From assembly GCA_038373885.1 (NCBI GenBank), contig JAWZYV010010301.1, positions 227,604 through 291,603 of the forward strand: a stretch of 64,000 nucleotides of DNA, in the 5' to 3' direction. A model generated the notes under the pieces. That model searched no databases, was not told the origin of the DNA, and was given only the letters and a program-made list of their open reading frames with translations. Shown here one piece after another: positions 34,516 through 45,975 of the stretch; the first letter of the stretch is position 1; every line of letters starts with the position of its first letter. Position numbers and translations under genes: made by a program. This DNA is from Cheiracanthium punctorium (taxonomy: Eukaryota > Arthropoda > Arachnida > Araneae > Cheiracanthiidae).

Positions 34516-36204
34516 GCCTGTTACTGAATTTGCTGACGTTTTTTAGGTTAAATATGCATGGTGTATTTTGTTTTAATGTTTTTGTTAGTGGAATATATGT
34601 AAATTTTTAAAAAAATGTGTTAAAATACTTTGCTGATCGTGCAAAATGGTTGGCGACAGCCACCAAAAGCTCCAGTGACTGTCGCCGTGTTTACATCGGG
34701 TGCGCACCGGCTTGTATGATTTTACCGGAAAAAGTAATAGCTCAATGATCTAAGAAAACTAGTGCAAATAAAACGAAAAAAGAAGAAAACACATCTATAT
34801 GCAATGCAGTACCATCTATTTATTGTTATTATTAGTTCTAATTATGAAAACATTGCCCAAATTTTCATTCTTATTTATCTACATAAAAATTATGTAACAG
34901 GCATACTTACTCAGCCATTTGTTTATGATATGTATACATAGTGTTCATATTTTTAGGCCTGATAAGTTATTCATGCATTGTATAAATTTGTTTCTTTTAC
35001 TATTTACTTTTTTTTTGGGGGGGGGGGAATAATACCGTAAGCAGGGGCAGGTTGAGTTGGCGACCTTTTTTTTGTCGCGTCTAACCTTGGCGACTTTGCT
35101 TTCTCGCCAAACATAACATAAACATATGTAGTTATATAAGGAAAAATAAACCCCAAAACTACAATACACTTATCTAAACACCTTATTAAAACATTTGTAG
35201 ACTTACTTAAATCCAATTACAAACAAAATGAACATAAACAAAGCACTACCTCTGGGCTATGGGTACGTTAAAAAAAAAATAATATAAAACGTTCAAAAGA
35301 GGCAAAATACTAAAATATGTTTCTGCAGAAAAATATTCAACAAAATTTCCCTTAAAATGTTAAAATCACAGTTTAAAATTAATAGAAAAACACTCAAATA
35401 AACAGACTACCTCCCCCCCCCCCCTCCCAAGATTCATTCAATTTTAATATCTTCAAAACACACAAAATTTACACAGGGTTTCTACAGACCTGGAAAGTCA
35501 GGGATTAGGGAAAAAAAGTCAGGGAAATTAGCAAAAATTAAAGAAAGGTCAGGGAAATGCAAGAAAAATTGAATTTTGCAGTAAAATCAAGGAAATATTT
35601 GCTGTTTGAACCTAAGTATAGAAATTGTTTTATTTTCATTTTCTCATTCAACCTTATAAATAATTTTAAAATGTTTTCTTTATGAGCATATCTTGTGCAG
35701 TTGAAATATGCTTAATTTTATCCTAAATTATTATCAAACATGGTTTTTGTTAGAATCCAGTGATGTCAAATAAGATTCTTGGGGAGTAATTCGGTTAGCG
35801 GGTGTCGGCTATTTTTTTGGCGATTTTTTTTTCGCCAACTCCCGTAATTTGGCGTGTTTTTTTTTTTTGGTCGCCAAATTTTTCCGCGAGCGAAACACAG
35901 TTTTACTAAACAATAAATACATAAAATATTCACTCACCTTCACATATCCAAAACACTGATTCAAATATTCCAGTAAATGCATACAAAAAAAAAAAAAAAA
36001 AAATTGGCTGTGGGGTACATGAGTTCCTCACACTCCAAAATAAACTCACAAAACGTAATATTCGAACAACGAAACTACGCTAAACAACTACTTAAATTAC
36101 CTTTTAAACTTACAAAAACTAACATCAAAAGCACATTCTTCGTACAAAAAACCCCCCTCAAAATACAAATTTAGCAAACTAAACCCCCCCATCCACCAAA
36201 AATT

Positions 36205-36526
36205 TCAGTACTGTTCCCAATCACTTTCTTCAATTTCTTCTACATCAATTTCAGGATCCTTACTACAACCTGCAGTAATTACTCCTTCTATATTTTCCGA
36301 TTTTACCGTTGGAACAATAAATTTTCTCATTTTCAATCCTTCTTTCCTGGGTCCTGGATATACCCTCTTTATGTCACTCAAAAATTGAAATATTTTTTCT
36401 CCGTTTGTTGAAAATTTATTAAGTTGGGTACGTCTATAAAAATATAATGCCATAAACTGAAAAAGGGTGTTTTTGGGCCTCCTTACTTTTAACAGATTTT
36501 TTAAATGCTTATTTTCGTTCTCGATA
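36205..36526 (-). pseudogene. Merlin-like transposase, C-terminal tail
   Basis: This frame contains LFQFMALYFYRRTQLNKF and then IFQFLSDIKRVYPGP, which resemble the end of Merlin-type transposases, where a Y/E-L-x-EF-M-W-R-like string precedes a loop and FLxDIxxVYP. It ends in an acidic tail, EEIEESDWEQY. Together with the zinc-ribbon piece directly upstream, it marks a deletion of most of the DDE core, although the acidic C-terminus survives. The family assignment of this piece alone would be weak; the neighbouring zinc ribbon supports it. Confidence 0.55.
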
Positions 36527-36832
36527 TCATTTATGGTAATAATCAGTGGCCGTACCTGACGACATACCCTTTTCCCCCCTCCTTGCACGCCATGAATTAA
36601 TTTCAGTTAATGTGAACAAAATCGGAAGTTTCATAACAAAGCAAAAAATAATAGCCAATATATCTCTTATACTAATGCGAGTTTTCTCAAAAAAAGTATT
36701 ACTTAAGGGATCTAAAGTTCCGGAACACTTACTCTTTTTTCTATTCTTGCAAACAAATCGATAGCCCACCTTCCTTCCACTATCATTCCAACAAGCCATT
36801 TCCGAACCACACAAATCACAAAAAAAAAACAC
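36527..36832 (-). pseudogene. Merlin/ISXO2-like transposase, N-terminal zinc-ribbon part
   Basis: The - strand frame reads a CDLCGSEMACW knuckle, then GYRFVCKNRKKSKCSG, then FFEKTRISIRDILAIIFCF. This order (zinc ribbon, then a FFEKS-like helix) is the N-terminus of Merlin and IS1016/ISXO2-type transposases. The frame leaves the family at about residue 80 (SWRARRGEKG) and stops. The central catalytic DDE region should follow but is missing: the next recognisable piece, in another frame, is the C-terminal tail. The copy is therefore internally deleted and cannot make active transposase. It lies wholly inside element B. The start shown is a GTG, and the true N-terminus may be slightly upstream. 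Confidence 0.7.
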
Positions 36833-37786
36833 TCGTCCTTGCCGGGATTAAGCCCACATCAATTAAAAAATCCAATACCTTTTCATCACTTTCTAAAATC
36901 AAAAACATGCTAAAAATACTAAAATTTACCAACAACGGATGCATCATAAAATTTTTAAAACCACACAATCCAAAACATTAAAACCATTCACTAAAATTCT
37001 AAAAAGCAGACGAGGTTCTTTAATATGTCAAAATTTCGTAAAATGTTCCGGACAAATAACTCACGTACCCCACAGCAAACTAAACTAAAAATGACGAAAC
37101 AAGCTCAAAACATCCCCCTTTTAAAAGTTCCGATCACCGGTTACAGTTAAAAACCGTCAGCCAATCACAAAATTCCCTTAACAAACATCACAGTGTTCAA
37201 CGCAACAACCAACCAATTTCTTCCAAACAACAGCATCATCCAACACCTCAACTCAATCCACACAGGTTACAACGGACATCGGACTCTAAAGCTAAAGTAA
37301 ACAAACTTTCGACCAAACTCCAATCTTGGCGACTCATCACCGCTTGGCGACGACACCCGGTAACCGAAGAATCCCCGATTCTTGTATATATTAATTTTAT
37401 TACTATTATTATTTGTAAAAAAAAAGGTGCAAAATATATAAAAAATTATTTAAAGGATGTAATGTTACAAATAGAAACAAAAAAATTCGGGAAAGCACGC
37501 TAGATAAAGTCAGGGAAGAGCGTGATAGATGTCAGGGAAGCAAAAGCTGTGAAATCTGTAGAAACCCTGTTACATTACTAAAAACAGAATAAAATCAAAA
37601 CTCACCACAAACAACCCCAAAATCCTTATACATTAATTCATATTAAACCTAAGTATTGTACCTGTTTTCTGCAAATCCGTGTAAGTAAACCCATATATCT
37701 AATAAAATTATCCACCTTTCTTAAAACACTAAAAATCTCCTCACGAATAATTATTCAGCAATTCACATAAAATTAAAATAACACAG

Positions 37787-39090
37787 GGGAATACGGTAAG
37801 CGGGTGTCGGTTGAGTTGGTGACTTTTTTTTGTCGCCAGCGGCTAACCTTGGTGACTTTTTTTTCGCGCCAAACAAAACATAAACATACGTTGACACATA
37901 ACTAACAAAATGAATGTTTTAAATTAATAGTAATAATAATTAATAGTAATAATTTAAATAAAAATAACAGTTTTAAATTAATAGAAAAACATCAAATAAA
38001 CCCACTACCTCTCCCCCCCACACACACAACTTCCCACAAACAACTCAAAAATACATATATTAAATCATATTTAACGTGAATAGTGCACGTGATTTCAAGA
38101 AAAATATACTGCAAATATTTTCATAAAATGTTAAAAAACACTCTTTAACAGAAAACCACTAGAATAAACAGACTACTTCCTCCCCCACGTGATTTTTGCA
38201 ATTTAATACCGGCAAAACACACAACATTTACACTATTAATCAGAATAGAATCAAATCTGATCACAAACAACTCAAAAATCCTTATATATTTATTCATATT
38301 AAACCTAAAAATTGTACGGGAATTCTGTAAATCATGAGCAAACCCATATAACAAATAAAATTAACCATCCCTCTTAAAACCTTTAAATTTTTTTATTTTT
38401 TCATCCCAATTCACAAAAAATAACATAGTAAAAACCTAACATAATTATGAAAACATAACACCATAAATATTCTCAGCTATACACTGCTGTCCCTTAAAGC
38501 AAGGAATAAACATTTAAATAAATAAAAGCACCACATACCTGTAATTTTATTCATGAACAACGTGCGTTCATCACAAAATAAAGCCATTACAAGCATTCAA
38601 ATAAGCATGACAACTATACCTCAACACACGCTATATACATATTCTTCACAACTCGCAACAAACATTTTCAAATTTTTGTCAAAATTCACTTGATAAAGAA
38701 ATAAGAAACAACTCAGCATATAAAGGAACCGATTTCATTACAGCTCTACACAAATTATCTACATTTATCATAAAACCAAACAAACATTCCACTTTTCAAA
38801 AATAACCATTATAAAATACAAAACTTCAGCAGACGACATAACTTCCATTCCCGGCAAATTCAAGTTCAGTTATTTTGCCAGTTAAACTCCTTGAAATTCG
38901 TTCAACCAATCACATAATTCCTTCGAACAGCTTAGTTTCTCATGACAACATAAAACAACACAACTCCGCCGGAAAGGTTGCCGAATAGGTAATCTCGATT
39001 GGCAACGCTGCCAGGATTGTTTACTACATATAGTGAGCTTTGGCAACGCATCTCCCTTGGCGATGGACACCCGCTTACGGTATTATCTCC
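37787..39090. mobile_element. Merlin-like non-autonomous element C, 1,304 bp, TSD TAACACAG
   Basis: Exact TAACACAG duplications at 37779-37786 and 39091-39098 bracket inverted ends GGGAATACGGTAAGCGGG / GGAGATAATACCGTAAGCGG. Subterminal TTGGTGACTTTTTTT and CTTGGCGATGG phrases match element A. No coding remains. It is inserted in A beside D. Confidence 0.88.
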
Positions 39091-39589
39091 TAACACAGCA
39101 TACGATAACCTTTATATAAATATGATACAATAGAAAGCAATAATCTCAACCGTAAACCAATACAGTAAATCATACAATGAATATTTAAATAAACAAAAGC
39201 ACATACCTCAAATCTTCTATTTAATTCCTTATGTAATGGCCTTGATGCATCAAAAAGCACCCAAATAAGCAAAATTTAAGCCTACCGTGGATACATTAAA
39301 TATTCTGCTCAACAAACATTTTCAAATTTTCATATACAACCACATACATAATTCATACACGACACATCTTAACATAAAGCAAATTCATTACAGTTTTAGA
39401 CAACTTATCTTCATTTAATAGGAAAAAAAAAATGAAATTTCACTTCTGAAACATGATAATAAATAACTGTGCACTTTTCCACCAACGAATCACAACAAAC
39501 AAGCGTGTTCAACGGTTCATTTCAGGTTCGGTTACAGATAAATTCTTACAACCAATCACATAATTCCTTCAAACTTTATTCCCAGTTAA

Positions 39590-40079
39590 TTTCTTTGACC
39601 AATCACATAATTTCTAATCACATCATGAAACAACAACAGAACTCAACTACACCTCAACTCCTTATATGGGTTACTTGAGAACATGACACCATCGTAAACA
39701 TGTTTACCCTTCTTCACAATTTGGCGAAGTTTCATACTTGGTGATCTGCCCCCGGTAACGGTATTACTCCCTTTTTTCGATAAATTTTCTCATTAGTTTC
39801 AAATGATTTAATTCAAAAATCAAATTTCTTAAGTTAATTTCTTTGACCAATAACATAATTTCTAATCACATCATGAAACAACAACAGAACTCAACTACAC
39901 CTCAACTCCTTATAAGGGTTACTTGAGAACATGACACCATCGTAAATATGTTTACCCTTCTTCACAGTTTGGCGAAGCTTCATACTTGGTGACCTGCCCC
40001 TGGTAACAGTATTGTTCCCTTTTTTCTTTAAATTTTCTCATTAGTTTCAAATGATTTAATTCAAAAATCAAATCCTTTT
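39590..40079 (+). repeat. 249-bp tandem duplication at the right end of element A
   Basis: 39590-39830 recurs at 39839-40079 with about 95 percent identity, including TTTCTTTGACCAATxACATA, ACTCAACTACACCTCAACTC, the transposon end GGTGAxCTGCCCC and the flanking ATTCAAAAATCAAAT. It copied the element end together with host flank. Confidence 0.93.
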
Positions 40080-40204
40080 GGGATTGTTTCCATGAATTTA
40101 GTACCAGTTTGACTGCAATTAAAGTCATGACAAATAACAATGTCATGAATGTTCTCCCTCAAGAGTTTGATAAATATCTTAAAAGATCAGTTCTTGAAAG
40201 AGAC

Positions 40205-41090
40205 ATTTTCATTCAACTGTCCAGGGGGTCAGTGACCCCCCCCCCTCCCACCTCCAAAAAATTGTTTTTCTGGATACGTGCCTGGTAGATGGGGACATTT
40301 TCACAGCAGGCTATACTACAGCAAGTACACTATTCAATTTATAGTGGGGAAAAAAGGTAACCAAAATCTTACAAAGATTGAAAAACAGTGTTTTTGTACA
40401 CTAATTTCTTCCAGTAATAATTTACTCCAATCTTAAAAAAAGATAGAAGTACTTATTTTTTCCCTTTTTTCTCATGAAAAAAATATATTCTAAAAAGTAT
40501 TGAAAACAAAATATTTTCACAAAACTTTTTTTTTTGCATTTTTTATTATTGCAGGTTTTAGAATTTATTCATTTATTATGTTTATTTATGTTATTTCTCT
40601 ATATAATTTTAGGCCGGATGTACTGCTAGATATTTGTAATATCCGGCTACTGCTAATCAGGGGTGCAGAATATGTTCGAATGCCCGAACGAGATTCGGGG
40701 AAAATTTTTCTCCCAAGTATATTTTTAAAAAAGGGAAGAAAAAAAAAAAAGAATTGATTTTTTATAGTATTGTGTATGATTATGGCAACGCTACACTAGG
40801 GCGATCTGCCAAGGGGGGGGGGAGGGTGCCGAGATGCAGTTGTTATCATAAGAAGCTAGCTATAGATATTCACTTAAACTAAAATGAAAATATGCTTCAG
40901 TTTGGGGGGAATTTTAGATAGAACAAATTGTGTTCTGGGGAAATATTGAGTCCTAAACATTTTTCTGCACCCTTGCTGCCAAAATCCCTTGTCAAGAACC
41001 TCTTTAAAAATAGAATTAAAAAACTTGAACACATTAGCAGCCATCAAAAAGAGAAACCGTTGTTTACTAAAGCTGTACCCTACTGCAGGG
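40205..41090. other. Non-coding stretch with solo MITE ends
   Basis: CCAGGGGGTCAGTGACCCCC (40220) and CTGGATACGTGCCTGG (40268) resemble hAT MITE termini. A further G-rich run lies near 40814. I see no exon. Confidence 0.4.
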
Positions 41091-41097
41091 GGCAGCA

Positions 41098-41386
41098 ATA
41101 AAAATAACCAATGAAGCCACCAAGAAAAATATCAAAATTCCTATAAAGCCTAATCAAACTATCGTCAAACGAATACGTAGTGATCAAGACTCAATAGATA
41201 AAAATGAATCAGCCGGAATCTATAAAATAAATTTTACCTTTAATAAATCAAATAAATCTGGGTGCTATATAGGAATGACTAAAAGGAAAATTAAAGAAAG
41301 AAAAAAAAGAACGCTTTAACAAAATTAAATTCAATAAACCCAGCACATCTCTCTCAAAAATAGCCCAAGAACAACTATGCACTTAA
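41098..41386 (+). pseudogene. Penelope-like element, GIY-YIG endonuclease fragment
   Basis: The frame starting about 41098 reads ITNEATKKN..., then the GIY part (AGIYKINF, about 41212) and the YIG part (GCYIGMTKRKIKER, 41260-41301). This is the GIY-YIG nuclease module found at the C-terminus of Penelope-like retroelement proteins. In an A-rich run near 41302-41308 the frame shifts: after the shift the sequence continues plausibly as ERFNKIKFNKPSTSLSKIAQ to a stop at 41384-41386. No reverse transcriptase is seen upstream, so this is a 5'-truncated copy. Downstream to about 41545 a GAGGAAGGTGGTGGTTGTCA phrase followed by CCGAAAGC resembles a Penelope 3' tail. Confidence 0.75.
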
Positions 41387-41545
41387 CATTGGAAGCACTT
41401 CAAATCTTAACTACAGATGGCGCCATTAATGGCATGACACATGCGCAGATCGATCCGGGATGGGGCGAGGCATTGAGGAAGAGATCAGTGCAAACAAGAA
41501 ACGCCGATGGCTGAGGAAGGTGGTGGTTGTCACCGAAAGCTGCTA

Positions 41546-42874
41546 ACAAGGGATTTTATTTGTGTAGTTTTAACCTTTTAATATTTTAATGCAAGTCCTT
41601 CTTACTACTTTTAATTAAATGTTTTCTCTTATTGTCTGTTTTTACATCTAAAACTCTACCAACCAGGGGCATAACCAGAGGTGGCGGGCTGTGTGGGGTG
41701 AGCGCTACCGAGCAGTCTTCCAGCCCCCCCCCCCTACAATTTTCAAAGACTTTAGTAAGTTTACCCATAAATACGAAAATTTAGAAACGAACATTTGAAA
41801 ACCATAAATTTTTACATCTTTAAGAAGACTCATTGTTTTGAACCAATTTCTCTTTATAATTGCAAGGTGCATGAAAATAAAAATCGTTTAAAAGTAATAT
41901 GACATAGACTTTGATTTCGATTTGGGTTTCATTCATTTTGTTTCCATTTTTTGAGTATTCTTATTTCAATGTACAGTGAAAATGTTGAGTATTTTTTAAA
42001 ATTGTCTGTAAATATCTATAATAATTTAGAGTGATAACTTTGGCATTCCATATCTGTTTCTATGTTATTCCACTTTTAAATGTAAAACAGGATTATATTT
42101 TATACAACTTTTTTTCATACTGAATAAAAATTAATTTTCATATATTGTTGCACAAATATCATCAAAATAAATTTCAAATAACATAATTCATTATGGTTTT
42201 AGTTTATAAAATGAATACTATGTGTCCATTTAGCCAGGAGCGTCTCTAACTTTCCAATTGCTTGTGTGTTAGTTTAACTTTTTTTGGTAATTGTTAAGGT
42301 AATCTGGAACGATTTTCCAAAAAGAAGTGTGATTTAAAGTGCAAGAGTTTTTATATGTAGAGTCTATGCCAAGTCCCCCACGGAATGCAATCCCCTCCCC
42401 CCTCAGCCTAGAGCCTAGATCCCTTGCGCAGATAATTGGAATAATAGCACATTTCAACATGTCATTTTGTTTTCATTTTTAATATTATTGAAAGATGATA
42501 GGAGTATTCTTAGTTTAATATAAAATGAAATTGTTCAGTATTAACATGTTTATGAATATCTAAAATAATGTAGACTCTTAAATTTTGATATATCGTTGCA
42601 CTTGAATTTCTTTGTTAAATCATTTTAAAATGTTAACAAGGATGATAATTATTAATTATTGAAAAATTAATTTTGTTCCTGCTGTACAAATACCATGAGA
42701 ATGAATTTAAAAGTATATTTTATTTTATTTTAATTTATTTTTTTGGTTTTTACAATTAAAATTACAGAAATCCGTTTAATATATGTATGTTTAGAAGAGA
42801 GGACTTTGTATGACAGTTTGTATATCTGTTTGGTTTGTTTTAATACAGGAAAAAGAGATATTTATTACTTCGTT

Positions 42875-42913
<39 letters not shown>

Positions 42914-43340
42914 ATTTTAAATGTAATCTGTAAAAAGTTCCCAAAGAAATGTAATTTAAATGTGCTCTGTCTTAAAGTAGTGTGACATTTAATTAAAGTC
43001 AATTCCCTTTATGGGCATTTCATTATTTAGTAAAATAAAAAATAATATTTTATATTAGTAAAAATTATCTCTGATGAATGTTTGCAAGTAAATAAAATAA
43101 TAATCCAAAGTTTAGTATTTTGTCTCGTTTGGACTTCTTTGCTAGGGTACTTTGCAGAATAGTTTTTCACATTTGACTGCATGCATTTTCTTCTCTCCTA
43201 TGAAATTATCATTAAATGCAAAAAGATTTTATTTGTTATGCTATTATTAACTTAATTAAACTTCATCTATTCTTTCAGAAGGGAGATTTGCTTTGTTCAT
43301 ATGTGTACTGAAGACTGATTTGAGATCTTGAGTTCAAGGC
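41546..43340. other. AT-rich stretch without recognised genes
   Basis: CAGGGGCATAACCAGAGG at 41666 is a solo hAT-type end next to a C run. A T run of about 29 lies at 42879-42907. The + strand is markedly T-rich, as in 3' UTRs, but no exon is recognised. Confidence 0.4.
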
Positions 43341-43346
43341 ATGGAA

Positions 43347-43660
43347 GTATCGTCGATTTTGGTACCACCTACATTAGCATATTATATAAATAGATGTGTG
43401 ATAAACACACTGTGAAAAGAGCTAAAAGATTTTCCTTTTTTGTGCATGCATTGTTATTTTTTAATCTAGCTACTATGTGACATACATAACCAGTAACAAA
43501 TATGCTTGCTTCACTTGACATCATTGAACTGTTAATTTGCATTTTTGCGTGTGTGTTACTGCTATTATGCTAATATTTCAATCTAGTTGTACCGTTCCCA
43601 GCATACAAATATCGTCGATTTTGGTACCGCATACGTTAGCGTATTATGTAAGTAGATTAT
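43347..43660 (+). repeat. Conserved 45-bp direct repeat, 262 bp apart
   Basis: TATCGTCGATTTTGGTACC followed by (A/G)C(C/A)TAC(A/G)TTAGC(A/G)TATTAT(A/G)TAA(A/G)TAGAT occurs at 43349 and 43611. The differences fall at regular places and are nearly all A/G transitions, while the first 19 bases are identical. Confidence 0.8.
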
Positions 43661-45273
43661 TTTAAAGCATTGCAGCATTTTAAACTTATTGTATTATATT
43701 TGAAGCACTTTTTACATAAGCAGGAGAAATAATTTTTCTGCCCGTGAGAATTCAAATGTGATTTCTTTACCATATTTTTGACCTGTGAATTGTATTACAT
43801 ATTCGAAGGCTCCTCATGAGTTAATCAGAAATTTGTTTTCCAAACTTTCTTCAACAAACACAGCATGGATCAATGTACGTCATTACTATCAAATCATTGT
43901 CATTACTATCAAATAGATCAAATTAACAGAACATTTAATTTTAAAATAATTTTTTGGATGTAAAAAAATTAATTTCTTTAAATAGGCTTAATTTATTAGA
44001 AATTATTTTTTTTTAAAGAAATTACAGATTTTATTTCTGTAGTTTTATGAACTACTTATGCACGCTTGGTATTAATAGATTATCTCATGTAGTTTGATTA
44101 ATGTTCTAAAATTTCTAGTTTGTTTGTAAAGAGGGGGTGGGGCACTAAGTTTGTCTGCTTGCTAATTGGAGTTTTTGCAATTTGACTTAAATTAGATGCA
44201 TTTGACTCAAACATTTTAAGATTGTACTGCAGTCTGAATTTACTCAACTTTTTATTTTTGTTTATCTTATTTCTGAGATGCTAATAATGTTTTATGAATT
44301 CTGAATATTGTAAATTAAATGGTTTTTTTTTCTTTTCCTCCCCCAGTTTCTGGTTATCAACTTTCTTCCTGCGAATCACCAATAGGTATTAGATGGAAGA
44401 TGATAGCAAAAGGGAGGAAAAATATATTTATTTATTTATTTCATGAAATGCAGATTTATTTTGTATGTAATAAAGAATGCTAATAAAGGTTTTTAATTTT
44501 AATTATGTTTTACTCTGAGTATCATTAAAATCTCTCATTATTCTTTTTATTGAAAAAACTATTGATAGTGTAATTGGAGGGTACTTACTGATCAAGTCCT
44601 TTCACTACTAAGGCCCAAACTACTAGCCATTTCATATGGGAGCACCCAGTTTAAGCGTGAAAAGTTTGAAAATGGAAATGTTGGTTACGGCCAATTATCT
44701 ACACTAGGGGATCTAGGCCGGGGGTGGGATTGCCTTCTGTGGTGAACTTTCTAAGGGGTCCTAACCCGTATTTACACAAAGTTCTGCAGAAAACCACGTG
44801 AAAACTCCGAATGGTTAGGTCGGCGGGCATGACCTGTTTGAAAAGTTTGGAGCTAGGGGGTAATGGTGATGATGGATTTTTCCTAAGTTTAAAAACAATC
44901 CTTCAACAACAATGAAAAGGTAAGGTAAAATATATTCACAAGGTTAAATTGTAAGTTTCAGCATAAAATATCAAATTGAGCAGGATTGTTTAGCAAATTT
45001 TGTATAAGTTACCCTGAAAGGCTTTACGCAATTATTTTGGTTTAGAGATAGTGCTTAATGTATGTGAAAAAGAAACTTCTACTTTGTGAATAATTGTTTA
45101 TTCACATCTTTTTTTCATGTGGTACTAACTCCACCTTGTCTAACTTAAGTTACATGCAGGAAACAGAATCGTAATATACAATTTTTTATTTTTTGGACTA
45201 GATCAGCATAAAATTAGGTGTGTGTAAGCAGAATTTAATGTAAGAGCTATTTATTTATTTTTCTTTTTGCTAC
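43661..45273. other. Non-coding stretch with a GC-rich island
   Basis: An ATTT microsatellite lies near 44428-44445. At about 44580-44880 a GC-richer block (GGATCTAGGCCGGGGGTGGG, CCACGTGAAAACTCCGAATG, GGTCGGCGGGCATGACCTG) stands out from its surroundings and may be a retroelement or SINE fragment. No exon is visible. Confidence 0.4.
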
Positions 45274-45281
45274 CATGTAAC

Positions 45282-45540
45282 CAGTGGCGGATCCAGAAAT
45301 TCTGTTTTGGAGGGGCTAAATGTTGAAAGAAGCTTATTTCACCCAAGCAAAATGTACAATAAAGCAAAATTTTAGTCTATACCAATGTAAAAACTTTTTT
45401 TAGGGGGGCAGGGGGGGGCTAAGTGATTAAAAAAGATCACTTTACATATTCAAAGTGCATACTGAAGCAGAATGTTACCCTTTAGCAATCTCATTTTTGG
45501 GGGGCTGAGACCCCCTAACTCCTCCCCTGAATCGCTACTG
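45282..45540. mobile_element. hAT MITE, 259 bp, TSD CATGTAAC/CATGTAGC
   Basis: Ends CAGTGGCGGATCCAG / TGAATCGCTACTG, flanked by CATGTAAC (45274-45281) and CATGTAGC (45541-45548), one mismatch. It is the same family and orientation as 33126-33374. Confidence 0.9.
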
Positions 45541-45574
45541 CATGTAGCAATATGTATCAATGATACAATTTTCT

Positions 45575-45965
45575 TTACATTTTACAGCATATGTACTGAT
45601 TAAAAGTTAATTACAGCACAAATACCATAAATTATTTTTACAGCCTATGTACTGATTAAAAATAATTTACGGTATATGTACTATAAATTTCGTTTACAGC
45701 TTACATACCATTTTAAAAATTAAATATGGTGCTTTTACCGGAAATTTCATATACGGTATATGTACAGGTAGTGTAATTTTTTACGGTACATATACCATAT
45801 AGGAAATTTATGGTATATGCACTTTTTTAACGGCATATATATATATATATATATATACTGTAAAATATTTTATGGTACTTAATGCCATTTGTGAAATTTA
45901 CGGTATATGTACTCATCCCAAAGCTGCCAGTACATGTACCGTAATTTGGGTCTGAAATCTTTTCC
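45575..45965 (+). repeat. Cluster of ACGGTATATGTACT motifs
   Basis: The motif (T)ACGGTATATGTAC(T) or a close variant recurs roughly ten times in both orientations at irregular spacing, with a (TA)n run in the middle (45837-45856). It resembles subterminal motif arrays of a DNA transposon. Confidence 0.7.
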
Positions 45966-45975
45966 AGTGTATAAG

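Larger units (their letters stand above)
31794..34868. mobile_element. Possible 3.1 kb element with ~71-bp inverted ends
   Basis: 31794-31864 (ATTTGGGCAATGTTTTCATA ... GTACTGCATTGCA) is repeated as its reverse complement at 34797-34868 with only a few mismatches. The homology stops on both sides of each copy, as terminal repeats would. The interior holds a hAT MITE and AT-rich DNA without coding. It may instead be two inverted MITE fragments. Confidence 0.5.
35782..37376 (-). mobile_element. Merlin-like transposon B, 1,595 bp, TSD GATTCTTG
   Basis: Exact 8-bp duplications GATTCTTG lie at 35774-35781 and 37377-37384. The inverted ends read GGGAGTAATTCGGTTAGCGG / GGGGATTCTTCGGTTACCGG and lead into GTGTCG and GGCGA phrases. 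It carries transposase pieces on the - strand. An 8-bp duplication and the zinc-ribbon protein fit the Merlin superfamily. It is nested inside element D. Confidence 0.88.
35474..37569. mobile_element. DNA transposon D with CAGGGTTTCTACAGA ends, TSD TTACA
   Basis: CAGGGTTTCTACAGACCTGG at the left and TCTGTAGAAACCCTG at the right are inverted, with TTACA directly outside each (35469-35473, 37570-37574). AGTCAGGGAA phrases repeat near both ends. About 1.6 kb of its 2.1 kb is the inserted element B; without it D is about 0.5 kb and non-autonomous. The superfamily is not assigned. Confidence 0.8.
35025..40019. mobile_element. Outer Merlin-like element (A) containing three nested elements
   Basis: The left end GGGAATAATACCGTAAGC followed by AGGGGCAGG pairs with an inverted end at 39771 (rc GGGAGTAATACCGTTACC) or its duplicated version at 40019. 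The element target site is poly-T, so the exact boundary is uncertain. Subterminal TTGGCGACTTT phrases match elements B and C. Inside are D (35474-37569, which contains B) and C (37787-39090). The right end was later tandem-duplicated, so two candidate termini exist. Confidence 0.7.
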
